Below, piece after piece: positions 12,347 through 23,194 of a stretch of DNA of 64,000 nt. The notes under the pieces were generated by a model, which saw only the letters and a program-made list of their open reading frames with translations, was not told where the DNA came from and searched no databases. The stretch is from Tricholoma matsutake (Eukaryota > Basidiomycota > Agaricomycetes > Agaricales > Tricholomataceae). Position numbers and translations under genes: made by a program. Each line of letters opens with the position of its first letter. Within the stretch, counting starts at the first letter, position 1. The stretch is taken from the NCBI GenBank assembly GCA_026075535.2, contig AP026538.1, forward strand, positions 8,866,001 through 8,930,000, written 5' to 3'.

Positions 12347-13010
12347 TACTGCACATTCCAATGACTAGTACCATCTCCACTTCCTGTTAGTGTTTCAGCT
12401 TCAGCCATTTCAAAGCCAAGTTGAATTCGGCTAGCAACATATCCTTCCATAAGAATATGTGAAACAGTCCGATGGCTAATGGATCCTTTTGTCATAATTC
12501 CAGCACTTTTCAAAATGGCTGTAATCACTGTACTAACATATTCTTTTGAACAGCCAGCTTTGACAAGTAGATGAATAAGATTCCAAGTTTCCTGGGTATA
12601 AACACCATTGTGTAAAAGTGAATGTGTGGATTTTTCATAAACAGCCTGTTGTCGAGCCTTCTCTCTTGCCTGGATTACAGCCTTCTGTTGAAGTGTAGTA
12701 GCATTCTCACAACACTTTGAAACATAAGCAGCCTGAGATCGTGATTGTTTGAGATTTTTCTGTGCCAGAGCAAGCTTTCCTTTAGCCTTAGCCAGCTCTA
12801 TCTGAGACTGATCCATAGTATGGAAAAGTTGATCCTGTAGATTGGAGTGCTTCTTTTCAAGCTGTGCCAGACTTTCACCACATGAAGTAGTATCATGAAT
12901 TAGCTGCTTTTGTTCAGTGAGATGCTGTGCATTAGTCACCTGAAGGATTTCTATTTTACTTTCAAGAAAATCCTTGCAAGCTGCACCACACTGACATTGA
13001 TGATACTCGA
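12286..13010 (-). pseudogene. C-terminal part of a repeat-family coiled-coil protein, separated from its N-terminus by a gypsy insertion
   Basis: On the minus strand an open frame reads from the inner border of a gypsy LTR into a long heptad-rich coiled coil (ESKIEILQVTNAQHLTEQK, LEKKHSNLQDQL and so on). It then runs into the block MTKGSISHRTVSHILMEGYV followed by SGDGTSHWNVQYYS. The last block resembles a recurrent motif of multicopy, unnamed Agaricomycete proteins that I remember as often lying in repeats; that family link is from memory. The coding homology ends at about 12346, against the truncated copia gag. Its likely N-terminus lies at 22877-23149 on the same strand, on the other side of the 9.85 kb gypsy. 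Function unknown. Confidence 0.6.
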
Positions 13011-14137
13011 CCAGGAAACCCAAACAAAACCCACAATAAGGGCTCGAATGGTATAACACTAGTTAGAGGAAGGTTGCAAGGTGGTACTAAATATCACCAC
13101 TGTAAACTAGGGGTATGAAAATGACTCTAAAGGGTGTGCGAAGAGGTGCAATGTGGTGCAATGAAGTTTGAAGAGGTGAAATGTGGTGCGATGAGGTTTG
13201 ATGAGGTTCGAAAGTATTTGAAGCGCTGCGATGACGTTCGAGAGAAGTTCGATAACAATCGAGGGCATACAAAGTGCTGCAATAACATTCGAGGGAAATT
13301 TAATGAAGTTCAAAGAGTATTCAAAGAGGTGCAATGAGGTGCAATGAAGTTCAAAGAGGTGCAATAAAGTTCAAAGGCCTTTATAGAAGATGAAGACACC
13401 TTCAACGGTGGCTGAGGATGGACTATGAGGATGTAGAAAGGTGTCTAGAGAGGATAGACAATATGCGATAGTTTTGAGAAGCTAGTACGAGGAGTTCAAG
13501 GAAATTCAGCATAAAACACTGAATTTCGAGACTAAGTCGAGATGCTTGGACTCAAGAGAATAGCTCTTAAATCAGACGATTGGTGTGAGAGGATGATGTA
13601 TTCTGTCTTTCTAAGTAGCTAGTACAAGGCTATATATGTTTGGGAGAAGTGATACTAAAAAGGAAATAAAACATGAGGAATACATGAGGCAAGATATAAA
13701 ACAATAGAGAATCTTTGCAAATCATAGAATAAATGAAAGAAAATAAGAAGGGAAATGTCTAGAGGCATGATTTATCACTGGTACCTGTCCCCATTGATCC
13801 AATATATCATCAAGGTGTCAAAGCACCACAATTGCATCCTAAAATCCCATCGTTGGATCTCCTCGTGTCCAGTGGTGCTCAATATGCGATGCACTAACTC
13901 TTACAAGGTGTGCTGCATGTATCCGAAGGGCAGTGCAATAGGTGTATGGCGGCCGAAGGCATTTGAAGTGCTGCAATATCGTTCGAAGTGGTTCGAAGTG
14001 GTTTGAGATCGTTCGAAGTTGATCAAAGTAGTTTCGGAGTGGTGTTGTGGGGTTCATAGGGGTTGGGAGCGTGCGTTTTGATGTGTCAATGCCTCTGGAG
14101 ACATTCCCAGAGCTTAGAGCACACAGTGGACCTATCA
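12998..14137 (-). repeat. 3' LTR of gypsy copy 1
   Basis: 1140 bp against 1009 bp for the 5' LTR. The extra about 130 bp lies at 13150-13280 and consists of imperfect repeats of GAGGTGCAATGAAGTTCAAA-like units, so the array has either expanded here or contracted in the partner. The ends match the partner, beginning TGATGATACTCG and ending GACCTATCA on the plus strand. Confidence 0.9.
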
Positions 14138-14149
14138 TCCTCCCCCTTA
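14138..14149 (-). promoter_or_regulatory. Polypurine tract of gypsy copy 1
   Basis: In element sense the bases just before the 3' LTR read TAAGGGGGAGGA. This purine run would prime plus-strand DNA synthesis, and it fixes the element's orientation. Confidence 0.75.
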
Positions 14150-14286
14150 CTGAAATCCTGACTGTCCCAGTCAGCCAATCAGAGCCACATGAGAACTGTG
14201 TGATCATGTTGAAATTGTAAACAAAACTCGAAAAACCTCTCATTCTTCTTCGTCACCTCTCCAAACCTTCGACACTATTTTTCATC

Positions 14287-15555
14287 ATGTCTCTTCTCGC
14301 CGAACTCAGCACCAAAATCCTCGAATACGCCAAATCGATGCCCAATCGCGGTGTCGCTGAAGACCTCGACTTCGAAGTGTGGGGGAAAGGTTTTTGTGAG
14401 AAGATGGTAAGTTTCCAATTCCCATTCGATATTCGGATTCTAACGCGATATGTTCAGGTGGAATACAACGAATTGGCAGACGATTTGGGTGAGGAACGCC
14501 ACTCGACCATGCAACAGGTCGTCGTCGAGGTTTTCGAGGTTTTCAAACCAATGGCTCGACGTGAATGGCTTTCGTGGGGGGGAGACTTTTTATTTGCAGA
14601 TCTGAGTGAGCAGGTAGAGCGAGAGCAAAGGGAAGAGGAAGTGAGACAGGTTTGGGAGGAGGAGGAGGAGGCTTGCAGGGCAGAGGAAGATGCAAAGAAG
14701 GCAAAGATTGAGGCTCAGAGGGGGGTGTTAGTAGACGCTCGAAATGCAGCCCTTGCTGAGTTTTGTGCTAAAACTTTGTCGAAGGAGGAACCGCAGCGAT
14801 GAAATGCAGAGCTCGCAGTGGAGGCACAAGCGATCGAGGACGAGGAAGAAGATTTGGGAGGATTGTCGATAATCAGGACTGGGAAGCGTAAGGTAGTGGA
14901 GATCGAGGGAGGCGAGGATGATGAGGATGAGATCATCAAGGATGGGGTAGAGAGCAAGCAGAGGAGGTTCGCTGAGGGTGGACTTCTCGACTTCAAAGGC
15001 CCAGTGAGTTTTCACTTTGTTTTCAAAGGGTTTTCGGAGTGCTAATCAATGTTGTAGTGTGATCGATGTGCTAGAATGATATCCCAGCCATTGTGCATTG
15101 TCAGGGAGGGAGCCCCGAAGTGCACAAAGTGCACTCAAGCAGTGCAGGGTTGCTACTGGGAAGGGGTCTCGAGGCGGGGACTTTGCAAAGGCAAAGCGAG
15201 ATGATTCAGGGTTGCAAAACCGGATTCATGCCCAAAACCAGGTACGAAATTCATTCAATATAATCTTGTAGTGTATGCTAACCTATTTTTGGATTGAAAG
15301 TACCTCGAATTTGTGTCATGGGTCCCATTGCCAACATCGAACCAGTTGAAACCATCAAAGGAGGAAAAGAGGTCGTCGAAGGGAAAGGCAAAGGCAAAAG
15401 CAAAAGCATCACATAGTTTTGAAGAGGGTGAGGATGTCGATGAGGAGATCATGACTCATCATCGATATCTGGCAACGAGGTTGGCAGAGTTGAAGGTCGA
15501 GATGGAGGTCTTCTGCAGGCAAATAGAAGTGGTGGAAGAGATGTTGGAAGAGTAG
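14287..15555 (+). pseudogene. Antisense accessory gene of gypsy copy 1, Zn2Cys6-like cysteine cluster, broken
   Basis: Opposite to gag-pol. Exon 1 is 14287-14406 (MSLLAELSTKILEYAKSMP...), intron GTAAGT...TTCAG 14407-14457. Exon 2 is 14458-15003 and contains a premature TGA at 14800-14802 where the sister copy has Trp (KEEPQR* against KEALREW). Intron GTGAGT...TGTAG 15004-15057. Exon 3 starts at 15058 with six Cys spaced C-x2-C-x8-C-x8-C-x2-C-x6-C, then hits a stop near 15200. The last part, resuming about 15301-15555, has a basic KGKAKAKAK run and a heptad-like tail. The six-Cys spacing approximates fungal Zn2Cys6 binuclear clusters, with a longer first loop; DNA binding is inference. The ATG is 149 bp inside the 3' LTR border, and the end is 254 bp from the convergent pol stop. 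All intron positions match copy 2. Confidence 0.75.
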
Positions 15556-15808
15556 TAGATTGTGTCATTCTTTCTGTTTTATAACTTAGATTTTTTGTGA
15601 GTCTCAAAAGTAGCAATAAGAAAAGTAAGAAGAAAAAGAAAGAAGAAAAGAAAAAAAAGGAATAAGGGAAAGGCTCAGTAGATCATCATGGCCAAAAAAC
15701 CCTTTTGGAGTTTGTGTGACACGCTATAATGTGATATCGCGACTTTTATTGTACACTAAAAGAGATTGAAGTCATAGGTAAGTGATCGCAAACAAAGAAA
15801 GGGAATAA

Positions 15809-18800
15809 TTATTGGTCTTCGAAGTCCAGAAGATCTTTGGGAATATCTTTGTTGACATTCAAAGTGTTTCGAAGATTTTCGAGACGTTCGGAGTCGATAT
15901 CAAGGAAGTTCGGCGGCAGGGGAATTGATTTTTGTGCAAAATAGGGAAGGAGTCGGAAGGCTGCGACTGGTCGATGAAATACTGATCCATCAAGTTCGCA
16001 GATAATATAGGCTCCTCCATAGTTTTGATCAATGATGATGAGCAGACCTAAATATCAAGGTCACATCTTGCGATTGAGGGATTTCTCGATTTGCGTGTTG
16101 TGAAGTAGAACCAGGTCGCCTTTTTCGAAGTTGTAGTCGTGCATCATTTGTTTGTGAATGACTTCAAAACATTTCGCGGCTTCGAGTCAAGCAGTATAGA
16201 CTTTCGAATAGAGAATTTCGAGGTCGGCTGATCATTTCTGTAGGGCGATTGCTCTTTGAGCAATGAGATCAGTTGTTGATAAGATAGAATCGGGAGGGGG
16301 TTGCAAGTATGTCACCTTTGAGATGTTGAGTGGGATTAGGCGGTGTGATCCTGTAATTGTGAAGTAAGGAGAGCAACCCATGCATCTATGAACCCTAACT
16401 TGTTCTGCCCAGAACACTGAGTGTGCTCCAGCCGACCATTTGCTCTGATCTCCATTGACTGCTTTGAATAACAATTGTCGAATATCAAAATGAGCTCGTT
16501 CAACGATTCTGTTCGCATGAGAGTTGTAGCTGCTAATTCGAATGTGGTTAATATGATATCATTTCAAAAGGTACTCCAATGCTGCGATGAATGCTGATCC
16601 ATTATTGCTCACGATTTCATATAGCGAACCCCATCTACAAATGATATCTTCAAAGATCTAGTCCCCGAGGGTCATGGCATTTTCTCGTCAAAGGTTTTGC
16701 CACTCAGGATAAGTCATTAGTGAACATCGACCTTGTACGATATACTTGAATCTGCTCAAGGGAGGCATTTGCATGGTATTGATGTAGACTTTGCCGAATA
16801 AAGGTGTGGGTGTGGCAATGGTAGGTGGAATAAGGAGATTTCGAGTTTGTCATACCTGGCACAGGTGGCAAGTGCAAATATACCATGCAATGTCTGCTTT
16901 CATGTTAGGCCACCAAAATCATAGGGAAATAACGGCTTTTGTTGTGAAGACCATTTGTCCGATATCGTCGTGAGCTGCACAAATGACTTTGAGATGACGT
17001 TCAGGAATTGCAACAATTTTGTGAGCTCTGTGCGAGTCTTTCCTCCAAAGTTTGCCGCAATCTAAGAAGAATTCGGTGCAATATCAAATGAAGGTAGCAT
17101 ATTTGGAATCTGATAAATCTGGAGGTCGTACCAAATCCTCTAACCATTTTCGAATGTGAATTAATCTTTTGTCTTCCTTTTTTGCATTGTTCATTCATGG
17201 GACATCATCATAGGTCGGATCCTCCCCCTTACTGAGATCTGAAGAGAGGGAGAGTGTCGAAACTCAATAGGAAGTGAAAGGTCGAGTTGTAATGGGATTG
17301 ATTTGGTGTATGAAACCATGAAGACGGTTGATCCAGTCTCCGAAATCATTTTCATTATCGGACTGATCATCTTCATCTTGTGGAGGACATCTCGAAAGTC
17401 CGTCTGGACCATGATGTGTACCTGCAACATGAACCAACGTGAAGTGAAAAGTAAGGATCGAGACGATCCATCAATTTATGCTAGCGCTAGGTGCAATATC
17501 AGGGTTTGACACCATGCCTTTGATATACCTTGCGTCAACTTTGATGATGAGGTTTCAGACCCCTATTAGGTACAATCTAAGTGCTCTGAGAGCGCGATAT
17601 AGACCGTAGAGTTTGAGTTTCGCTTGCGAAAACCAGGATTCATGGTCATTAAGTGTGATTGAGCCCAATCGACTGTAATATCATTTTCAAAGGTTGTCGG
17701 GATCGCATTGCACAAGAAAGAAGCCAATAGCAATGTATGAAGTATCGACTGATAGGATAACTGGGGCATCAGATGAGTAGTCGATAGCACGAATTGCTGG
17801 GGAATTGATCAATGCTTGCTTCAGGTCTTCCTGTGCTGCGATTTGTTTTGGTCCGAAATCGAAAGGGACATCTTTTCACGTAAGGTGTATTAGAGCTGTA
17901 GCACATTGAGCAAAGTTTCGAATAAAGATATGACAAACTCCAATGGTTCCTAGAAATGCCTTGACTTTGGTAAGACTTCGACAAGGCCCCCATTTGCTAA
18001 CTGCTGCAATGCGAGTGGGATCGGCCATACAACCTTCGATATTGCATCAATGACCTAGAACAATTATTTCGGAAATGCAAAGGTAAAGTTTCAGACCAGA
18101 AAAGGTTCCTCCGCAATACTTCATGTGTTGGACTATACGATTTAGATTCCCAAAATGCTCCCAAACAAAGCGTTGAATGTCTGGATTATTGGCAATTGTC
18201 TCATAAGATCCTCCGATAGTTTGATATTCTGATTTTGGACCCTTAACTGGTGTGTCATCGATGTAAGGGATGGTGATATGAGGGATTGCGGGTTGTAGGA
18301 TAAACAGTATGTCGTCGTGTAAGATTGGGACCGAGTTTGTCCAACCCATCGGTAGGGTGACAATTTGAAGTGCTCCGAAAGGCATCTGAAATGTTGTTAG
18401 ATCTCGAGATGATTCTGCGACTTTCCTTTCTTCGAATGCAACATATAAGTCCAACATTCCACTGCAAGCGCGTCCGCCAAATTGTTCGGCTAGATGCTTG
18501 GGGATCGGGACGATGCCAGAGTGCTGTATCACTACTTGATTAAGAGGCTCGAGACTGTGAACAATTCAAAGTGATTTCACGTCTTTCTTCGCAACACAAA
18601 ACCATCGCGACCAATACAATGAGTTTGACGACTCGTATACTCCTGCTTCTATCTTCTTTTTCAGCATCTCGCAGATCTGTTCATACAGACCAGGAGGTAT
18701 AGGGATATTATGTTCAACCCATGGAGTGTGAGGAATAACAGGGAATTCTATAGGAGGAAAGAAGTCAGGGCGAAAGCTTCCTCGTTCTTGTTCGGTCCAT

Positions 18801-19500
18801 GCAAAACCCATTTCGTGATTTCAAATAAAATTGTGCATAAGCTTTCGTTCTTCTGGCCATAGAAAATTGCTGGAATGGTTTTTGTTGATAATAGCTTTGC
18901 GTTCGAGTGTATATCAGGGAGAAGGGATGAACGATGGGGGGTGAGGATTGAGTTTTGGCATTTGCTCGAGGGGGTCACCAGTGATTGTTTGAATGATGCG
19001 AAATCGATTGGGTAGTTCAGTAATAACCGGCTGAACTTTCTGTGCGACTGGTTTGTATTTCTTCTTTGATGCTGTGAAGGTTGGGTATATAGAGTCAGTT
19101 GACGAGACGTGGGGAGGGGAAATGATAGCGAAGTCGTGCATAGAGGTGGCCATCAGGCCTGATAAAGACGTTGCATACTGGTGACTAGCCGTTAAATATA
19201 AGTTCGCAAGGATTGAAGAAAAGGAAAAAGGGTTTGAAGAGTTCAAGGAGTCAATATCGGGAATAATCGCAGTGTACTCGATAGTTATAGAGGAATTAGA
19301 ATGGTCAAAAGAAATAATGAGGGTGCACTGGTTATTCTCTGAGATTTTATCCTCTAGTTGTGAAAATCCTTGTGAACTACTCTTCTTCATTGATTAGATC
19401 AGGGAATAGTCGGAATAGCGCAGGATCGTGTCGAGTTCAGATTGAATATAGTTATTGTCTGCGCTTTGTTTCGATAATTCTTGACTGTACTCTCTGTGAG
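15809..19500 (-). pseudogene. pol (RT, RNase H, integrase) of gypsy copy 1, multiply interrupted
   Basis: RT begins before GFAWTEQERGSFRPDFFPP (about 18800) and includes HSLEPLN, LPMGWTNSVPILHDD and the catalytic YIDD box at 18253-18264. RNase H-like sequence follows around 17770-17900. Integrase sequence lies near 16200-17200, with YNSHAN and the GPR-like tail AYIICELDGSVFHRPVAAFR near 16000. The polyprotein ends at TAA 15809-15811. Several stops and frame changes interrupt it. Unlike copy 2, the RT catalytic core and the RT-integrase interval are still present, so this copy preserves more of pol. It would have replicated the element through a cytoplasmic particle and nuclear integration. 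Confidence 0.85.
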
Positions 19501-19512
19501 AATGTTGAATGG

Positions 19513-20501
19513 TCATCCGAGCAGAATGTTGTATGCTGGATCGCAGATGATGTGTATCTGCATATAGAGAGTGATGCTACCAATTTCGCAAGGTACATTC
19601 TGTGCCAAACCTAGACTCTGGTCAATACCACCATTAGCCAATTGCAGAGGGATGTGTATCGAAGGATCGTATGTGAGACCGAGTTCGTGACAGACTTCTT
19701 CCAACATTGCGATGATTGATGAACCTGGATCGACTACACTTTCGACTGGATTTCTTCCATTGACATTCATAATAACCGATCTAATAGAATGTGATTCCTT
19801 CGCTGCAATAAAAGGTTTGGGTATTTCTCCAGGGCAAAGACTGCTAATATAGGTTTTGTAAGGGTTGTCAATTATGAATATGTCATCATGAAGGAGATTT
19901 GTAGCGTTATTTCCTTTGGGTTGTTGGGTATGATGTGCAGTGACCTGTTCTTTCCATTTCGTATGAACTTCGGGCGATAGCAAAAGTAATTCTTCGGGGG
20001 TTAGAGTGATAATCGGTGTTTTCATCGATCGAGTGAAGACATCTTCAGTGATTTTGTCCTTTTGAATGGGAGCTTGGGACCTTGGGTATGGTATGATGGG
20101 CCATCTTTCGCTTTGCCTGTCGATGCGAAGTTGTGTTCATGAGGAGGTAGGTACGAGTTTTCTTTAGCGCTGTTGTAGGGATGTATTACCGGTTGCAATG
20201 ATTACTCAGAGGTCGAAGATGGTGCCGTATTTGAAGTAGGTGGGTTGGTTGCTGTGGACGATATCGATGGTGCCGGTAGTTGCGGGATGAATCATTTGAC
20301 CATTGCAGGGATTGAGGGCCGTGAGGTAGGAGCTGCTGGCACATTTGGATCAGTTCGCAGAAAAGGTCTACCACTTTGCAAAGCATATATCTCTTGTTCG
20401 AGTTTTGCGATACGATCTTTGGCCATTGTGGATAAGTCATTAATTTGGTAAACACCCCTGGATGGCGTCGAAGAAACTGTTGAAGGTGTGATATTATACA
20501 T
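19513..20501 (-). pseudogene. gag-pol linker and aspartic protease of gypsy copy 1
   Basis: The frame carries a coiled segment (DRIAKLEQEIYALQSGRPF, about 20400). After a frame change comes a retropepsin-like block, GRNPVESVVDPGSSIIAM, with DPGSS in place of the usual DTG/DSG, then HIPLQLANGG and DPAYNILLG. The same DPGSS occurs in copy 2, so it is a feature of the family and not a mutation. The enzyme would mature the Gag-Pol polyprotein. Confidence 0.75.
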
Positions 20502-20531
20502 TAGCGAAGGGGTAAGGTTAGATGGAGGGTT

Positions 20532-21513
20532 TCATCGAGTCCATTCATCAATCCTGTCCTTGATAAAATGACTGGGGATGCTTCGAGGAGTGAATTGACC
20601 ATTTGGGAGAACGATTTTGCCTTCTGTGTTCTTCTTACACTTTCCTTTGTTGATATAAGACTGGCAAACCAAGCAGTTGCTAATAAAATGTCCTGTAAGC
20701 CCACAAAAGATGCAAACTAATGTGTCGAGCTGGTCCAAACAAAATCTGCTGTTAGGTCGAGTAGTGTTTGTGGTCTTCAAACCTGCTAAAGCTGTTACAA
20801 GAGTGGCTGTGAATTTATTGAGGATTGCCATAAGGTCTTCCAATTTAATTTGGGGCAAAGATGTCGATGTTGTTGGGATTGCCGAAGGTGCTGAAGAATG
20901 CAAACTAAGTAGCGATGTCGAATCCAAACCGATAAATCCTGCTAAAACGAATTTTGCTGCTGCATGAATATTGTCAAGTGGGTAGGGGTCGTTGGGGTAG
21001 TGATCGGGGAATTTTAGTTCAAGTCGTCGAGCGATTCTAGCCCATAAGCCTGGTTGGAAACCCCGGACGAAGGCTCTGCTTTGTTCCACATCAGAAATCC
21101 TGCCTTTAGTAGATAGAAACTTTGTAATGTTATAGAATGACCGATAGTATAATCCCAAATCGCTCACATTGTAAATAACCTATGCAAAGTTGTTCGCCGA
21201 TGAGTTTGTCCATGTCTGAAATTGACCATTTCCGATCGTCTTCAGAACTGGGGTACAGTTGGTGAATCGTGATGCGAAAGTTCTGGAACGAAATGCTGGC
21301 ATCGTATTCTGGAATCGATTCCCAGAGTTTGGAAGTGTTGATATCAAGGTAGCGACAAGCATGCTTCTTCATATCCTCCGAGTTCATGACGTTGCACACC
21401 GAGAAAAGCAATTCAAGCTCATTAAAGTATCTGCGAAGTTCTCGTGGCTGGGTAGGGTCAAATTTTGGAGCCGTGGAATGACCACGAGCTGGCATCGTTG
21501 GTTGCATAGTCAT
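20532..21513 (-). pseudogene. gag of gypsy copy 1 with CCHC zinc knuckle, frameshifted
   Basis: It starts near MTMQPTMPARGHSTAPKFDP at 21513, though an upstream Ser-rich extension toward the 5' LTR is likely. The capsid-like block SEDMKKHACRYLDINTSKLW is followed by a +1 frameshift near 21165 relative to copy 2. The second half, with the zinc knuckle CIFCGLTGHFISNC (C-x2-C-x4-H-x4-C), runs to a TGA at 20532-20534, where copy 2 has an Arg codon in EWLRRNP. It would form the particle shell and package RNA. Confidence 0.85.
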
Positions 21514-21817
21514 GAATACGATGTTTCTAGGGGTTAAAACTTGTGTGAATGATGGTAGAGGAGTCGAAGTTGTTGGAAGGATGAATGAAGATGTAGATGA
21601 TGAAGATGAAGAAGTAGAAGATGATGTTGAGGGCGATGATATTGGTGAAGGGAATAGTCAATGATGAGTCAATTCTGCTTCAGAAACAGGTATAAGAATA
21701 TCTCCCGATTGTTTGAGAGATTTGAAGGCATGATGAGTGTTGATTTGTAGGTTTCTAGCTTGTGTTGGCCTAAGCCGGGAGATTCAAGATGGATTAGGCA
21801 ATGAAATGATTTGGAAA

Positions 21818-21836
21818 CCCCTCGCGGTGGGCTCCA
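21818..21836 (-). promoter_or_regulatory. Primer-binding site of gypsy copy 1
   Basis: Four to five bases inside the 5' LTR the element-sense sequence reads TGGAGCCCACCGCGAGGGG. It starts with TGG, complementary to a tRNA CCA end. Copy 2 differs by one CG-to-TG change. I do not name the tRNA. Confidence 0.75.
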
Positions 21837-21840
21837 AAAA

Positions 21841-22849
21841 TGATGATACTCGACCAGGAAACCCAAACAAAACCCACAATAAGGGCTCGAATGGTATAAC
21901 ACTAGTTAGAGGAAGGTTGCAAGGTGGTACTAAATATCACTGCTGTAAACCAGGGGTATGAAAACGACTCTAAAGGGTGTGCGAACAGGTGCAATGTGAT
22001 ACAAAGTGCTGCAATAACGTTCGAGGGAAATTTAATGAAGTTCAAAGAGTATTCAAAGAGGTGCAATGAGGTGCAATGAAGTTCAAAGAGGTGCAATAAA
22101 GTTCAAAGGCCTTTATAGAAGATGAAGACACCTCCAACGGTGGCTGAGGATAGACTATGAGGATGTAGAAAGGTGTCTAGAGAGGATAGACAATATGGGA
22201 TAGTTTTGAGAAGCTAGTATGAGGAGTTTGAGGAAATTCAGCATAAAACACTGAATTTCGAGACTAAGTCGAGATGCTTGGACTTAAGAGAATAGGTCTT
22301 AAATCAGACGATTGGTGTGAGAGGATGATGTATTCTGTCTTTCTAAGTAGCTAGTACAAGGCTATATATGTTTGGGAGAAGTGATACTAAAAAGGAAATA
22401 AAACATGAGGAATACATGAGGCAAGATATAAAACAATAGAGAATCTTTGCAAATCATAGAATAAATGAAAGAAGATAAGAAGGGAAATGTCTAGAGGCAT
22501 GATTTATCACTGGTACCTGTCCCCATTGATCCAATATATCATCAAGGTGTCAAAGCACCACAATCGCATCCTAAAATCCCGTCATTGTATCTCCTCATGT
22601 CCGGTGGTGCTCGATATGTGACACACTAACTCTTACAAGGTGTGCTGCATGTATCCGAAGGGTGGTGCGATAGGTGTACAGTGGCCGAAGGCATTTGAAG
22701 TGCTGCAATATTGTTCAAAGTCGTTCAAAGTCATTCGAAGTAGTTTCAGAGCGGTGTCGCAGGGTTCGTAGGGGTTGGGAGCGTGCATTTTGATGTGTCG
22801 ATGCCTCTGGAGACATTCCCAGAGCTTAGAGCGCACAGAGGACCTATCA
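21841..22849 (-). repeat. 5' LTR of gypsy copy 1
   Basis: 1009 bp, matching 12998-14137 end to end apart from the missing repeat block. Differences from its partner are largely C/T and G/A. Confidence 0.9.
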
Positions 22850-22876
22850 ATGTGCATGACGTTCAACACGGAAACA

Positions 22877-23149
22877 TCAGTAAAGCTCAGCTGATTGAGA
22901 TTGTTCTACTTTTAAACCCTCCAAAGCCTTGGAAAGCTCAGCCTCCAATAAAGACACTTGATTAGATAATGCCAGTTTGGATGCTTGCAATGTGTCAATA
23001 GTGGCCTTTGCCTCTGAAAGCTGTGCTGCAAGTTCAGTGTTTCTACTATCAAGATTGGAAGTGAGATGTTGGGTTGGTAGGTCCAGTTGGGCTGCATTGA
23101 ATCCAGCTATATTCTTCTTTTGGGAAGCAGTAGCTGCTTTTGGTGGCAT
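22877..23149 (-). pseudogene. N-terminal part of the repeat-family coiled-coil protein
   Basis: It starts MPPKAATASQKKNIAGFN at 23147-23149 and continues into a leucine/glutamate-rich coiled coil (AAQLSEAKATIDTLQASK, VSLLEAELSKALEGLK). It stops at 22877, 28 bp short of the gypsy LTR. Its strand, coiled-coil character and position make it the natural beginning of the gene whose C-terminal part is at 12286-13010. The exact junction frame is not resolved; an intron or a small loss at the insertion site is possible. Confidence 0.55.
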
Positions 23150-23194
23150 GTTGTTGAATAATCTAGATTTGATTATTATTAGTTTTAAGAGCAT

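Larger units (their letters stand above)
12998..22849 (-). mobile_element. Ty3/gypsy LTR retrotransposon, copy 1, with antisense accessory gene
   Basis: The element reads 5' to 3' on the minus strand: 5' LTR (21841-22849), PBS (21818-21836), gag and protease, RT, RNase H, integrase, an opposite-strand gene, a polypurine tract, then the 3' LTR (12998-14137). LTR ends are TG...CA (TGATAGG...ATCATCA in element sense). Total 9852 bp. Multiple stops and frameshifts in gag and pol make it non-autonomous. It lies between two pieces of a coiled-coil gene. The flanks (GACAT and ATGTG) do not form a clear target duplication. Confidence 0.9.

Noticed and set aside
12994..22854. Target-site duplication for gypsy copy 1
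   Set aside because: Flanks GACAT and ATGTG are not direct repeats.
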